From: Clostridiales bacterium GWE2_32_10
GTDB taxonomy: Bacteria > Bacillota > Clostridia > Lachnospirales > UBA12420
Length of the DNA: 33,744 nt
Assembly: GCA_001797255.1 (NCBI GenBank)
Contig: MGOW01000083.1
Span: 1 to 33,744, forward strand
Direction: 5' to 3'
Part shown: in pieces, positions 7,301 through 14,747 of the stretch
Position numbering within the stretch: position 1 is the stretch's first letter
Layout: each line of letters opens with the position of its first letter
The notes under the pieces: generated by a model
What the model saw: the letters and a program-made list of their open reading frames with translations, nothing else
What the model was told of the DNA's origin: nothing
The model's database searches: none
Made by a program: the position numbers and the translations under genes

Positions 7301-9801
7301 CAACTATTATTGGGGAGATAAGTTTACCTGATGGAGTTGATGTACAGGATGTTGATTTAGAAGGTAGCATATTTGCTAATAGTGGTGATTTTTACTCTAA
7401 TGCCTATTATACAATTGGAAGTGGGGAAACATCAGCTGAGTTTACACTTAAAGTACCACCAACGGAGGAAGGTTATTATTTAGCATATACTTTAGATGAG
7501 TTTAGCCCTGATTTAGATATAGTAGGTCTAGGATATTATGCGGATAGTAGTAGCGTAACAGAATTTGATTCGGCAGTTTCTATTGATGTTAGTTCAGGTA
7601 ATGTTTCAGGGATTAATTTTAAAATGCTTACAATACCCGAACTTGAAAATGATGTAAGTAATACCAAGAATAATGCATATGAACTTGGGTTGAAAACAGT
7701 ATACAATGAAAGTCTTGATTATGGAGCTGATATAGATTATTATAAATTTACGACAGATGAAGCTGGAATTTATATAATCAAATCTACAGGCGAAACTGAT
7801 GTTTTTTGTAACCTATATAAAGTAGTGGGAGATGACTTAAACTTAATTGCTACTAATGATGATGCAAGTGAAACAAATTATAATTTTAGAATTGAAGAAG
7901 AATTGCAAGCGGATACAACCTACTATTTAAAAGTTACAGGATATGATTGTACAACAATTGGTGATTATGGTATAGTTGTAACAGATGAGCCTGAAAGCTT
8001 AGTGTCTATATCGGGAGATATTACTTCTAATGAGGCTATATTAGATTCAGAATTTTCATTTGAAGTTCCTGAAAATGAGGCAGGTTATAAAATATTTTAT
8101 TCTATACCAGTTGGATATAATGAAAATTATTCTAGTATAGGGTATTATGATGAGGGTGGTACAGTAAAAGCAGAAAATCAAGCAACACTGGTTATAGAAG
8201 AAAAAGATGATATAATATTGACATTGCTTAATAATGTAAAACCAGAGGCGACAGAAATTGGTGTATCAGGTACAGCGAAAGTTGGAAATACATTAACAGG
8301 TAGCTATATATATTATGATGAAGATGGTGACGTAGAGGGTACTACAACCTTTAAGTGGCTATCATCAAGCACTGTAGACGGTACTTATACAGCTATATCT
8401 GGGGCTAATGCAGCTACATATGAGTTAAAATCAAGTAATAAAGACAAATACATAAAATTTCAAGTAACACCAATAGCAGAAAATGGCATAAAATATGGAG
8501 TAGCCACTAGAAGTGAAGCTTTGGGACCAATAGAAGCTAGTAGTAATTCTTCAAGTGGAGGAAGCGGTGGTGGTGGAGGTGGAAGCAGTAGCGGTGGATC
8601 AACATCTACTACAACACCTAATCAGGAAACAAAAACTACAGAAAGTGGTAAAACTACTGTAAATACAGGAAGTGACGGAAAGGAAGTAGCCAATATAGTT
8701 GTAGACAGTAGTAAGTTAAGTTATGATATTACTTCAGATAAAGTTGATAAAGTAACAATTAATGCTACTACAACGAGTGCTGTAGACAATATATCGGTGT
8801 CTATACCTACCAATGTTTTAGACGATGCATCTAAAGCAACTAAACCAATATTAATAGAAAGTAATAATGTATCTCTCGAAATAGAACCAGGAACTATAAA
8901 CACGAACGATGTTACAGGAGATGTAGTTTTTGGGGTATCAGAATTATCACTTAAAGATGTAACAGGTGAGATATCAAATACACCTAGTGAATCTGATTTG
9001 GTATTTGCTGTGTTTGACTTTGATCTTAATGTAGGTGGCAAAAATGTAACAGCGTTTGATAAACCAATTACGATTACAGTTAAATTTGATATTACAAAAG
9101 TAAAAGATTTAGATAAAGTAGCAGTATTTTATTATAATGAAGTAGATAATAAGTGGGAATATGTAGGTGGTAAAGTAAATAAAAATGGTACTATTACATT
9201 TACAGTAGAACATTTTTCTGAATATGGTGTAATAGAAAACAACAAAACATTTGATGATATACAAACACATTGGGCAAAAAAAGATATAGAGTTTTTGGCA
9301 GCAAGACAAATAGTAAATGGCATAGATGACAAAAATTTTGCACCCAATAAAAATGTCACAAGAGCACAGTTTGTAACTATGATTGCAAAAGCACTTAGGC
9401 TAAAGAATAAAGAGAACACTAATATATTTACAGATATTGATAAAAATTCATATTACAAAGACGCAGTAAATGCAGCATATAGTGCTGGTATAGTAAGTGG
9501 AGTAGGAGCAACTTGGTTTTCACCAGATGACCTGATTACAAGAGAACAGATGGCGTGTATTATCGTTAGGGCATATGCATATAAGACAGGAGACAACATG
9601 GATGAAATAATGACTACTATGCAACTAAGATATACTGATGAAGGAAAAGTAAGTAGCTGGGCAAGAAGAAATGTAATACTTGCAAATGTTTTCGAATTAA
9701 TGAACGGTAACCTAAATAAAACATTTGCTCCACAGAACAACTCAACAAGAGCAGAAAGTGCAGCAGTAATAAAGAGATTGATAGTCAAGCTAGATTTATA
9801 A
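4327..9801 (+). CDS. Giant S8 subtilisin-like protease with SLH cell-wall anchor
   Basis: At 1824 residues, this is a modular exported protease. Residues 1-27 are a signal peptide ending ASA. A propeptide-like region (about 117-175, VPGKIIVKYKDGV) comes before the S8 catalytic domain, with Asp230 (VIDTGVD), His263 (GHGTHVAG), Asn355 (AAAGNE) and Ser434 (SGTSMATP) all intact. Next come about five modules opening with ISGTVSLP-like motifs (near 613, 730, 877, 994 and 1227). A PPC-type domain (about 1105-1219) sits between the last two. An Ig-like domain, a Gly/Ser linker (about 1405-1432) and a beta-rich domain follow. Three SLH motifs (1641 to the end) bind secondary cell-wall polymer. AGGAGG lies 7 bases before the ATG. 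It probably processes surface proteins or degrades external protein; the substrate is unknown. Confidence 0.95.
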   Translation: MKNFRRIVASFLIVSFAITQVLPASAAVDAENKGNVSKAQIEKQLKEKINENKENAKAKKSVKSKFDINRFSPSEREILRSKGINSTDQNAESELKLPSIKSGLIGTKSEKDTVPGKIIVKYKDGVSSEQIKTMTTQIAAKKEKSFSKLGIDVLKVKATETKNKIKELIENENVEYAEPVYVVRALSIESQNDPAYTSSRQWGLTAINPTDLWADVSEADRENVTLAVIDTGVDMDHPDLEDNIVSGYDFINDDNNPDDDYGHGTHVAGIAAGISDNGTGIAGVASGIKIMPIKALDSDGAGTTETIVAGIDYAVGHNVDVINMSLGSDADSHALEDAVNDAVNAGVIVVAAAGNEYGSDVCYPAAYEGVIGVGAADYIDGHFEEADFSNVGPEVDVVAPGVDIYSTVPIELDNYNTNVGDLNEDGYALLSGTSMATPFVSGMAALLQAKAKANDNNLNSDEVCTILKDTAVDIGDVGIDNETGAGIINGDDEQELGSLEFHTIDIEASDEYFDVGDTIGFDINLGANRNTLDTETDIDTPLKLMMRKFSYDYFSFEWISEPEEVMDVNIANGNASINYQPINSGLYAFYVQGNDQYMMSNTSFIGVYKDTNSEISGTVSLPQHQVAPNGGLNIDVIAWNGENEFNENIIIPEGENSVDYAIGVDDPLETDVYEYYIEYDIKTQGVNDYVLHGFYGEDNTEAIEGNASIVEVTEFDNAENIDMVLIPGVAISGTIAVPYDCDADGVYIRALNADTSYYELKYVDLDQDTQNVSYNIVVPKTLKNWVPTFANINSDNNTPNDSEDDYNDSYLASLQINDEELTYLISYDFLGGEPDGFLNQGYYTTNETVPNYNIANKVNIAQDTLSNINFEILTANTIRGNLSLPVGVLAEEEMDIYVDAIAEDGTVYTDNISIEEGHNAEAYKLNVTPGENYVVRYEIPDMEYWGGDYNEEYSYIGYYAGNESVSQEQYASQLDVENADISNINFHIIKNATIIGEISLPDGVDVQDVDLEGSIFANSGDFYSNAYYTIGSGETSAEFTLKVPPTEEGYYLAYTLDEFSPDLDIVGLGYYADSSSVTEFDSAVSIDVSSGNVSGINFKMLTIPELENDVSNTKNNAYELGLKTVYNESLDYGADIDYYKFTTDEAGIYIIKSTGETDVFCNLYKVVGDDLNLIATNDDASETNYNFRIEEELQADTTYYLKVTGYDCTTIGDYGIVVTDEPESLVSISGDITSNEAILDSEFSFEVPENEAGYKIFYSIPVGYNENYSSIGYYDEGGTVKAENQATLVIEEKDDIILTLLNNVKPEATEIGVSGTAKVGNTLTGSYIYYDEDGDVEGTTTFKWLSSSTVDGTYTAISGANAATYELKSSNKDKYIKFQVTPIAENGIKYGVATRSEALGPIEASSNSSSGGSGGGGGGSSSGGSTSTTTPNQETKTTESGKTTVNTGSDGKEVANIVVDSSKLSYDITSDKVDKVTINATTTSAVDNISVSIPTNVLDDASKATKPILIESNNVSLEIEPGTINTNDVTGDVVFGVSELSLKDVTGEISNTPSESDLVFAVFDFDLNVGGKNVTAFDKPITITVKFDITKVKDLDKVAVFYYNEVDNKWEYVGGKVNKNGTITFTVEHFSEYGVIENNKTFDDIQTHWAKKDIEFLAARQIVNGIDDKNFAPNKNVTRAQFVTMIAKALRLKNKENTNIFTDIDKNSYYKDAVNAAYSAGIVSGVGATWFSPDDLITREQMACIIVRAYAYKTGDNMDEIMTTMQLRYTDEGKVSSWARRNVILANVFELMNGNLNKTFAPQNNSTRAESAAVIKRLIVKLDL

Positions 9802-9809
9802 AAAAATAA

Positions 9810-9844
9810 CAATATAAAAAGTCCATATGGACTTTTTATATTGT
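9810..9844. terminator. Bidirectional terminator between the subtilase and the convergent PH-domain gene
   Basis: A perfect palindrome with arms AATATAAAAAGTCC and GGACTTTTTATATT around ATAT lies between two convergent genes and can terminate both. The minus-strand gene's stop codon lies within it. Confidence 0.85.
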
Positions 9845-10351
9845 TTCTAAAACTGCATTTCCACGATTACGTCTAGTTAATTCACTTATCTTATCTTTTA
9901 AAGCTTCAAAATCCCGGACGGCGACTAAAGTTGTAGTAGGATGGGAAAGATCAGTACTAAAGAGAATTACATCTCCTATACCATAAAATCTATAGGAAAG
10001 TGGCTGATAGGCTGCTATATCTTTTATACGATAAAGATGGAGGATATCCTTCCTAATATTAAACAGTCCAGTTTTAACCTCAAGTATATCTTTAGTTAGG
10101 GTATAGCTTACAGAGTATACCATAGCTGTAACCTTCAATATTTTATATATCGCAAAAAGCCCCATTATAGAACTAAATAAATAATCTATAATATACCAAA
10201 ACTCTTGCACAACATCAATATGTATATTTTTTTTAAGAAAGAATAAAGCAACGAATATTACTATAACTAGGATAGACATAACGACAGCTTCTGTTAATAT
10301 TAAATAACGAGAGGGCCTACCCACAAAAATAGCATCTTCATTTTCAATCAT
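9836..10351 (-). CDS. Membrane protein with bacterial PH domain (bPH_2)
   Basis: A 171-residue protein and the only recognised gene on the minus strand. It has two membrane segments (about 17-38 and 53-73). After them comes a YdbS/YdbT-like bacterial PH domain (about 76-150) with the typical YTLTKDILEVKTGLFNIRK and IRLKDI-like stretches (here YRIKDIAAYQP). Proteins of this group are small inner-membrane proteins of unclear function, often linked to envelope stress. The start is supported by GAGGTG 5 bases upstream on the minus strand. It is transcribed divergently from the DUF116 gene and convergently with the subtilase gene, so it is its own transcription unit. Confidence 0.8.
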   Translation of the reverse strand: MIENEDAIFVGRPSRYLILTEAVVMSILVIVIFVALFFLKKNIHIDVVQEFWYIIDYLFSSIMGLFAIYKILKVTAMVYSVSYTLTKDILEVKTGLFNIRKDILHLYRIKDIAAYQPLSYRFYGIGDVILFSTDLSHPTTTLVAVRDFEALKDKISELTRRNRGNAVLETI

Positions 10352-10427
10352 GATATCACCTCAAATATATTTTACAATACAATTAATAAAATTACAATAC
10401 TTAATTTAGAAAAAATATATAAAACAC

Positions 10428-10456
10428 TTGAAAAAAATTATAAATAAGTGTAGAAT
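10428..10456 (+). promoter_or_regulatory. Sigma-A-type promoter of the DUF116 gene
   Basis: TTGAAA and TAGAAT are separated by 17 bases, about 30-40 bases ahead of the start. The spacer and flanks (TTATAAATAAGTG) nearly repeat those upstream of the copper chaperone gene at 31505-31532. Confidence 0.65.
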
Positions 10457-10497
10457 TATATATAATTATATGATAGAAGAAAGGAATGATTGTTGCT

Positions 10498-11268
10498 TTG
10501 AAAAAAGAAAAAACAAAAGAAGTAGAGGTATTTAAGAATATTTCTATCTGGATTTTTATAGGTTTGATTTTTATATCTATTGGTTTTGTTATTTTAGAAA
10601 GAATAGGTGGGAAAATAGCTTATAGTTTTATTATATATTCTTTATCCATTATTATTACTATATTTGCTTTAATTTTTTTAAGCTCATCTATAATTTTATT
10701 ATTTATAGTTAAAAACAAAAAAGTAGTATTTTTTAAGTACAGTCAAATAAAACTATTAATCAAATTAAACTATTATTTTATGATTGTTATAGCTGATATA
10801 TGGAAAATAGATAAAAGACATATTAGAAGATTTTTTATTAAACTCAATAACATAGCAGTAGAAAGTCTAAATCTAAAAGTTAATGTAGATGATATTTTGA
10901 TACTTATTCCGCATTGTACTCAAAATTCTAAATGTAGGATAAAATTAACGGAAGATATAGGATTATGCCAAAACTGTGGTTTATGTAATATGAATGAAAT
11001 TAAAAAAATAAAAAATGAAATAGGAATAAAAGTTTCTGTTGTAAATGGTGGGACAGCAGCTCGTATGAGGATAAAAAATATAAAGCCAAAGTTTGTACTA
11101 GCGATTGCCTGTGAGAGGGATCTTATTGACGGAATAGTAGATACAGGGGAACAGCTGTATGTATATGGATTTTTAAATGAAAGGCCAAATGGACCATGTG
11201 TTGATACAACATTTGACATTAAAAAATTTAAAAAAATATTAATGGGTTTTGTGAGTGAAAAGACATAA
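10498..11268 (+). CDS. DUF116 family membrane-associated cysteine-rich protein
   Basis: About 256 residues. Two hydrophobic segments at the N-terminus (about residues 16-36 and 42-72) are followed by a cytosolic DUF116 domain. Its conserved pattern is clear: LIPHCTQ..KC, then CQNCGLCNM, VNGGTAARM, VLAIACERDL and ERPNGPCVDT. The many conserved cysteines suggest metal or Fe-S binding, but the family's biochemical function is unknown. In many Clostridia it lies near fmt and priA; here it stands alone. The start is uncertain. ATG 10486 almost touches the AAAGGA site, so TTG 10498, 12 bases downstream of it, is preferred; TTG starts also occur elsewhere in this window. Confidence 0.85.
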   Translation: MKKEKTKEVEVFKNISIWIFIGLIFISIGFVILERIGGKIAYSFIIYSLSIIITIFALIFLSSSIILLFIVKNKKVVFFKYSQIKLLIKLNYYFMIVIADIWKIDKRHIRRFFIKLNNIAVESLNLKVNVDDILILIPHCTQNSKCRIKLTEDIGLCQNCGLCNMNEIKKIKNEIGIKVSVVNGGTAARMRIKNIKPKFVLAIACERDLIDGIVDTGEQLYVYGFLNERPNGPCVDTTFDIKKFKKILMGFVSEKT

Positions 11269-11288
11269 TAGACAAGAAACTCTAAAGT

Positions 11289-11317
11289 TTTACAAAAAAT
11301 TAATATTATCGTAATAC
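11289..11317 (+). promoter_or_regulatory. Possible promoter of the SLH zinc protease gene
   Basis: TTTACA and TAATAC are separated by 17 bases, about 70 bases before the start codon. A second TATAAT at 11337-11342 lacks a good -35 box and is an alternative. Confidence 0.4.
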
Positions 11318-11386
11318 TTTCTCAATAAATTTAGGTTATAATAAGCTAGTCGTTAGAAAACAGTTATTGATAATAGGGGTGAAGGG

Positions 11387-13165
11387 ATGAAATTCATAAG
11401 AATACTATTTTTAAACATAATATTAATGATGCTATTTGTTAATATTTCTTTTGCAGAGCAAAGGGTAGAGTATGGAAAACCGATAGCAACATATGAAACG
11501 CCAATAGGTGTTAGATTTGTTAGCTTTTCAAAAAACTGGGATACACAAGAGAAGCTTGAGAAAATATATAATGAATTTTCCAAAAACTTTATGGCTCAGG
11601 AAGTGTTTTATTTAAGTTCGGTATATTTTTATCCAGATACACCCGACGGTGTTGCAGGGTATTATAGACCATCCATAGTAATAGATGGTAAAGGTAATTA
11701 TGCATACGGAAAGAATAATTACATAGAAATATTTGATACCAATGTCTACACAGATATATCAGAAATATCAAAGGTTTTATCTCATGAATATGGACATCAT
11801 TTTACAATGTATTATTTAGTTACAAAAGAAAATAAATACTTTTCAGAATGGAAGGATACAGGATATGCAAAAGCTAGAGACCTTACAAGGTTTTCTAAGG
11901 TGAAATATTATCCAGATTTGTATCAAAGTGATTATGAGCATAAATGGGATGTTACAGAAATAGCTGCGGAGGACTATGTTCAACTATTTGGTTCGCCACT
12001 TGCTAAGAAAAGCATGGATTATATAGATGTAAAAGATAGGATATTAAATAATATAAAGGATTATAGATATACTTCAAATACATTTAATCTGATTCCACAA
12101 GAAAATCTAGACATACCACTTGCAATAGAGGTAAATGGTTTGAGACAATACTGGCTAGGGCTTGCAGGGGTTAACAAGGTTCAACCAACAATACCAAATA
12201 GACCCAAAATTCAACTTGTAGAGGAAAAATTAATATTAAGTAAGTACAAATCATATAAAATAAACTGGAACGAAATTCAGGATAATAATAATTATGAATA
12301 CACGTTATTAATGTATCCAGAAGGAGATAATAGTTTTCCAATACCTATTAAAACAGTAAAAACAGGTGAAGAGATGAGTGCGTATGTAGGAAGCTACATG
12401 GTAGATCAACCAAGTGGTGGGGCTAAAGTTATAATGGAGAATTATAAAGGAAAATATTTATTGAGATTGTTTATAAAAGATGAGAACAATTTTATGTTTT
12501 CATCATGTGAATATAAAATAGACTTATCAAGTGCTAATAACGGAAAACTTCAAGAAGTATATGGAGCAAATATGGGTAATATTTATACAGCAAATAATGT
12601 AGTAAATGATAACTCAATATTTTCAGATATGAAAAGTACTTATTGGGCATATAATTATATTGTGCAATTAGTAAACAGTGGAGTAGTAAAAGGATATTCT
12701 GACGGAACCTATAAACCTGAAAATAGTATAACAAAAGCCGAATTTCTTGCTCTTGAGCTTAGGGTGCTCAAAATAGATGTAACCCCGTATAAGCAAGTAG
12801 GAGAAGCGGAATGGTTTACGAAGGATGGATATTTTGGTGCAGCCAAATCAATGGGTATAATACTGGAGAAAGATTATGGGCAAGGGTATAAAAATTTGCA
12901 AATAAATAGTAAAATAACTAGAGAAGAAATGGCATTCTTTATAGCTAGGGCTATAGTATATCAAAATGGATTTCAGACAAATGTAGATAATTTTTCCAGG
13001 GTATTTACAGACTCATCAAAAATAAAATACACTAATGAGCTTAATATAGCAATAAAATATGGTATAATAAGTGGATACACAGACAATACATTCAGACCAA
13101 CCAACGTAGCAACAAGGGCAGAAGCCAGTAAAATAATAAGCAAACTAAAATCGGTAGTTAGTTAG
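11387..13165 (+). CDS. S-layer-anchored zinc metalloprotease-like protein (HEYGH, three SLH motifs)
   Basis: A 592-residue exported protein. Residues 1-23 form a signal peptide (ending FAEQ). The N-terminal domain carries HEYGHH, with His133, Glu134 and His137 as a zincin HExxH site. The helix WDVTEIAAEDYVQLFG (from Trp187) offers Glu191 or Glu195 as a third ligand, as in gluzincin-type peptidases. A beta-rich domain (about 275-385) follows. The C-terminus has three SLH motifs (about 408-592: DMKSTYWAYNYI, then ITREEMAFFIARA, then FTDSSKIKY..AIKYGIISGYTDNTFRP). The start is supported by AGGGGTGAAGGG. The protein is probably held on the cell wall with its protease outside; the substrate is unknown. 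The peptidase family is not one I can name, but the zinc motif is clear. Confidence 0.85.
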   Translation: MKFIRILFLNIILMMLFVNISFAEQRVEYGKPIATYETPIGVRFVSFSKNWDTQEKLEKIYNEFSKNFMAQEVFYLSSVYFYPDTPDGVAGYYRPSIVIDGKGNYAYGKNNYIEIFDTNVYTDISEISKVLSHEYGHHFTMYYLVTKENKYFSEWKDTGYAKARDLTRFSKVKYYPDLYQSDYEHKWDVTEIAAEDYVQLFGSPLAKKSMDYIDVKDRILNNIKDYRYTSNTFNLIPQENLDIPLAIEVNGLRQYWLGLAGVNKVQPTIPNRPKIQLVEEKLILSKYKSYKINWNEIQDNNNYEYTLLMYPEGDNSFPIPIKTVKTGEEMSAYVGSYMVDQPSGGAKVIMENYKGKYLLRLFIKDENNFMFSSCEYKIDLSSANNGKLQEVYGANMGNIYTANNVVNDNSIFSDMKSTYWAYNYIVQLVNSGVVKGYSDGTYKPENSITKAEFLALELRVLKIDVTPYKQVGEAEWFTKDGYFGAAKSMGIILEKDYGQGYKNLQINSKITREEMAFFIARAIVYQNGFQTNVDNFSRVFTDSSKIKYTNELNIAIKYGIISGYTDNTFRPTNVATRAEASKIISKLKSVVS

Positions 13166-13194
13166 TCTAATTTCAATAAAAAGAGGTAAATACA

Positions 13195-13659
13195 ATGGAA
13201 AATAAAAAAATTATTGCTCAAAACAAGAAGGCGTATTATGATTATTTTATAGAACAGACCTTTGAGGCTGGTCTTGTTCTTGTGGGTACAGAGGTAAAAT
13301 CTATGAGGATGAGTAATTGTAGTATAAAAGAAAGCTTCATAAGGATTGACAAAGGCGAAGTTTTCATATATAATATGCATATAAACCCTTATGAAAGAGG
13401 GAATATATTTAATAAGGATCCTCTAAGGACAAGGAAGCTGTTACTTAATAAGCGAGAGATAAATAAACTTATCGGCTCATCAAAAGTAAAAGGATACACA
13501 GTAGTCCCTACAAAGGTTTATATTAAAGGCAGCCATATAAAAATGGAAATCGCACTTGCTAAGGGTAAGAAAAACTATGACAAACGCGATGAAATAGGAA
13601 AGCGTGACGCAGAAAGAAGAATAAAGCAAGCGATGAGCGAAAAAAACAGGGGGATGTAA
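13195..13659 (+). CDS. smpB: SsrA-binding protein SmpB
   Basis: At 154 residues this is the usual length. SmpB binds tmRNA and brings it to stalled ribosomes for trans-translation. Family features are seen in order: [47 protein letters not shown], and the basic tail [20 protein letters not shown] that probes the mRNA channel. AGAGGT lies 6 bases before the ATG. The gene begins 29 bases after the SLH protease, and its last codons overlap the 5' end of the tmRNA gene, so protein and RNA partner are adjacent. Confidence 0.97.
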   Translation: MENKKIIAQNKKAYYDYFIEQTFEAGLVLVGTEVKSMRMSNCSIKESFIRIDKGEVFIYNMHINPYERGNIFNKDPLRTRKLLLNKREINKLIGSSKVKGYTVVPTKVYIKGSHIKMEIALAKGKKNYDKRDEIGKRDAERRIKQAMSEKNRGM

Positions 13660-14002
13660 AGGTTTCGACGGGGACGCTCAAGCATAGAGTAGCTATTCGT
13701 AGTCGCAAATCTACGTTAAAAATTGCAAAAATTAAATTAAACGCAGACAGAAATAATTTAGCATACGCAGCCTAATTTAAGGCGTGTATCGTTTTACCAG
13801 AGAACTCCCGCGGCTTTGGATAAAACGTCGATTAGTGGGCAACTTAAGTTTGTTTTTCTCGCCAAACTTTAAGCAAATAGAGAATACCTGAACTAGAGTT
13901 TGTCTTTAGACGCTAGCTAAGGGAAATTTAAAATAAAGACTATAATAGTAGAAGCTTTATGTAACAGGTTTTCGGACAGGGGTTCGATACCCCTCATCTC
14001 CA
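13650..14002 (+). ncRNA. ssrA: Transfer-messenger RNA (tmRNA)
   Basis: The tRNA-like ends are clear: 5' GGGGATG pairs with 3' CATCTCC (13995-14001) in a 7-bp acceptor stem, with discriminator A at 14002. The conserved GGTTTCGACGGGG lies near the 5' end, and the T-arm GGTTCGATACC near the 3' end. CCA is not encoded and must be added. The tag frame starts at GCA 13743, about 90 bases in, and encodes ADRNNLAYAA then TAA, ending in the YAA-type degron recognised by proteases. The 5' end overlaps the last 10 bases of smpB, so processing must release it from any smpB transcript. Confidence 0.96.
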
Positions 14003-14004
14003 TT

Positions 14005-14058
14005 AAATAAATCCACACCTATTTGCAAACTAATTGTAAATAGGTGTGGATTTATTTT
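14005..14058 (+). terminator. Strong terminator after tmRNA
   Basis: A long hairpin, AATAAATCCACACCTATTT paired with AAATAGGTGTGGATTTATT, is followed by T residues. It lies directly after the tmRNA 3' end. Confidence 0.88.
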
Positions 14059-14059
14059 A

Positions 14060-14215
14060 TAGTTCAGAGGTCATAAAGAGATATAAATTCCTATTCTGTC
14101 ATCGTGATGAGGGTGTTTTTCCCAATGTGGCGATCTGTGTATAAAACTAAAAAACAGATTGCCACGCCAAAAAACAGGCTCGCAATGACAGCTATAGGTC
14201 TGAAATGTAACTTAT
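14060..14215. repeat. Imperfect palindromic repeat between ssrA and the holin gene
   Basis: CTGTCATCGTGATGAGG...GTGGCGATCTGT on the left is an imperfect inverted copy of ACAGATTGCCACGCC...CGCAATGACAG on the right, around TATAAAACTAAAA. The right half is nearly identical to 20903-20962. The outer ends (TTCAGAGGTCAT / TAGGTCTGAA) also match partly. It looks like a decayed MITE related to the element at 2790. Confidence 0.6.
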
Positions 14216-14325
14216 TGTTTATATCATTGAATGTTCACGAATGTAATAGCTAGTACATATAATAAATTATGAGGTAACAGTAGATTAATGTGCAAGTTAA
14301 AAAATAAAAAAGGAGAGTGATACAT

Positions 14326-14514
14326 ATGCAAAATAGATTGAAATCTAAAGTTTTATGGGTATCGTTAGCAAGTGCTATTATAACGTTTTTAATAAACGCT
14401 GGATTAATTGATACAGGAATGTCAGAAACAGCGACACAAGGTGTAAATATATTATTAACTTTATTAGTTACATTTGGTATAGTTAATAATCCCACAAATG
14501 GAGATGGTTTTTAA
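14326..14514 (+). CDS. Small phage-type holin (phi LC3 family-like)
   Basis: A 62-residue protein with a hydrophobic stretch (WVSLASAIITFLINAGL), a second one (INILLTLLVTFGIV-like) and the ending GIVNNPTNGDG. This matches phi LC3-type holins, whose C-terminus typically reads GIVNDPTTKG. Holins form membrane holes that release phage endolysins. AGGAG lies 10 bases before the ATG; the GTG at 14317 overlaps that site. No endolysin or other phage gene is adjacent, so it is an orphan. It lies just downstream of ssrA, a common integration site, and may be a prophage relic or a gene recruited for protein release. It has its own promoter-like TATAAT (14258) and a terminator. Confidence 0.7.
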   Translation: MQNRLKSKVLWVSLASAIITFLINAGLIDTGMSETATQGVNILLTLLVTFGIVNNPTNGDGF

Positions 14515-14525
14515 AGATTAACTAC

Positions 14526-14554
14526 AGACCTATTGGATAGGTCTTTTTATTTTG
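14526..14554 (+). terminator. Terminator after the holin gene
   Basis: AGACCTAT and ATAGGTCT form a stem around TGG, followed by TTTTATTTT. Confidence 0.85.
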
Positions 14555-14631
14555 TAAGAAAAGCTAAGAGAGGGTTGTAGGTATAGTAAATTATATTCTA
14601 TTCCATTATTTTACATAAAGTTTAAAAAAGC

Positions 14632-14660
14632 TTGACACATATAAACTAAATTGATATACT
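14632..14660 (+). promoter_or_regulatory. Strong sigma-A promoter of the third SLH protein
   Basis: TTGACA and TATACT are separated by 17 bases. The start codon is about 85 bases downstream, leaving a leader that contains a hairpin at 14693-14715. Confidence 0.8.
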
Positions 14661-14692
14661 AAGTACATCTTATTTAAGATAAATAATAAACT

Positions 14693-14715
14693 CCGTCTTT
14701 CAATCTTGAAAACGG
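14693..14715 (+). promoter_or_regulatory. Stem-loop in the 5' leader of the third SLH protein mRNA
   Basis: CCGTCTTTCAA and TTGAAAACGG can pair with one mismatch around a TC loop. There is no T-tract after it, so it is not a terminator. It may stabilise the mRNA of an abundant surface protein or bind a regulator. Confidence 0.4.
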
Positions 14716-14747
14716 ACTAAAATAAATTTAAAAAAGGAGTGGTTTTT

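Noticed and set aside
13980-14320. att site duplicating the ssrA 3' end, marking an integrated element
   Set aside because: I looked for a second copy of GGTTCGATACCCCTC in the window and found none.
14660-14747. Possible riboswitch in the leader of the third SLH gene
   Set aside because: Only one simple hairpin is present; none of the conserved cores of cyclic-di-GMP or other common riboswitches can be seen.
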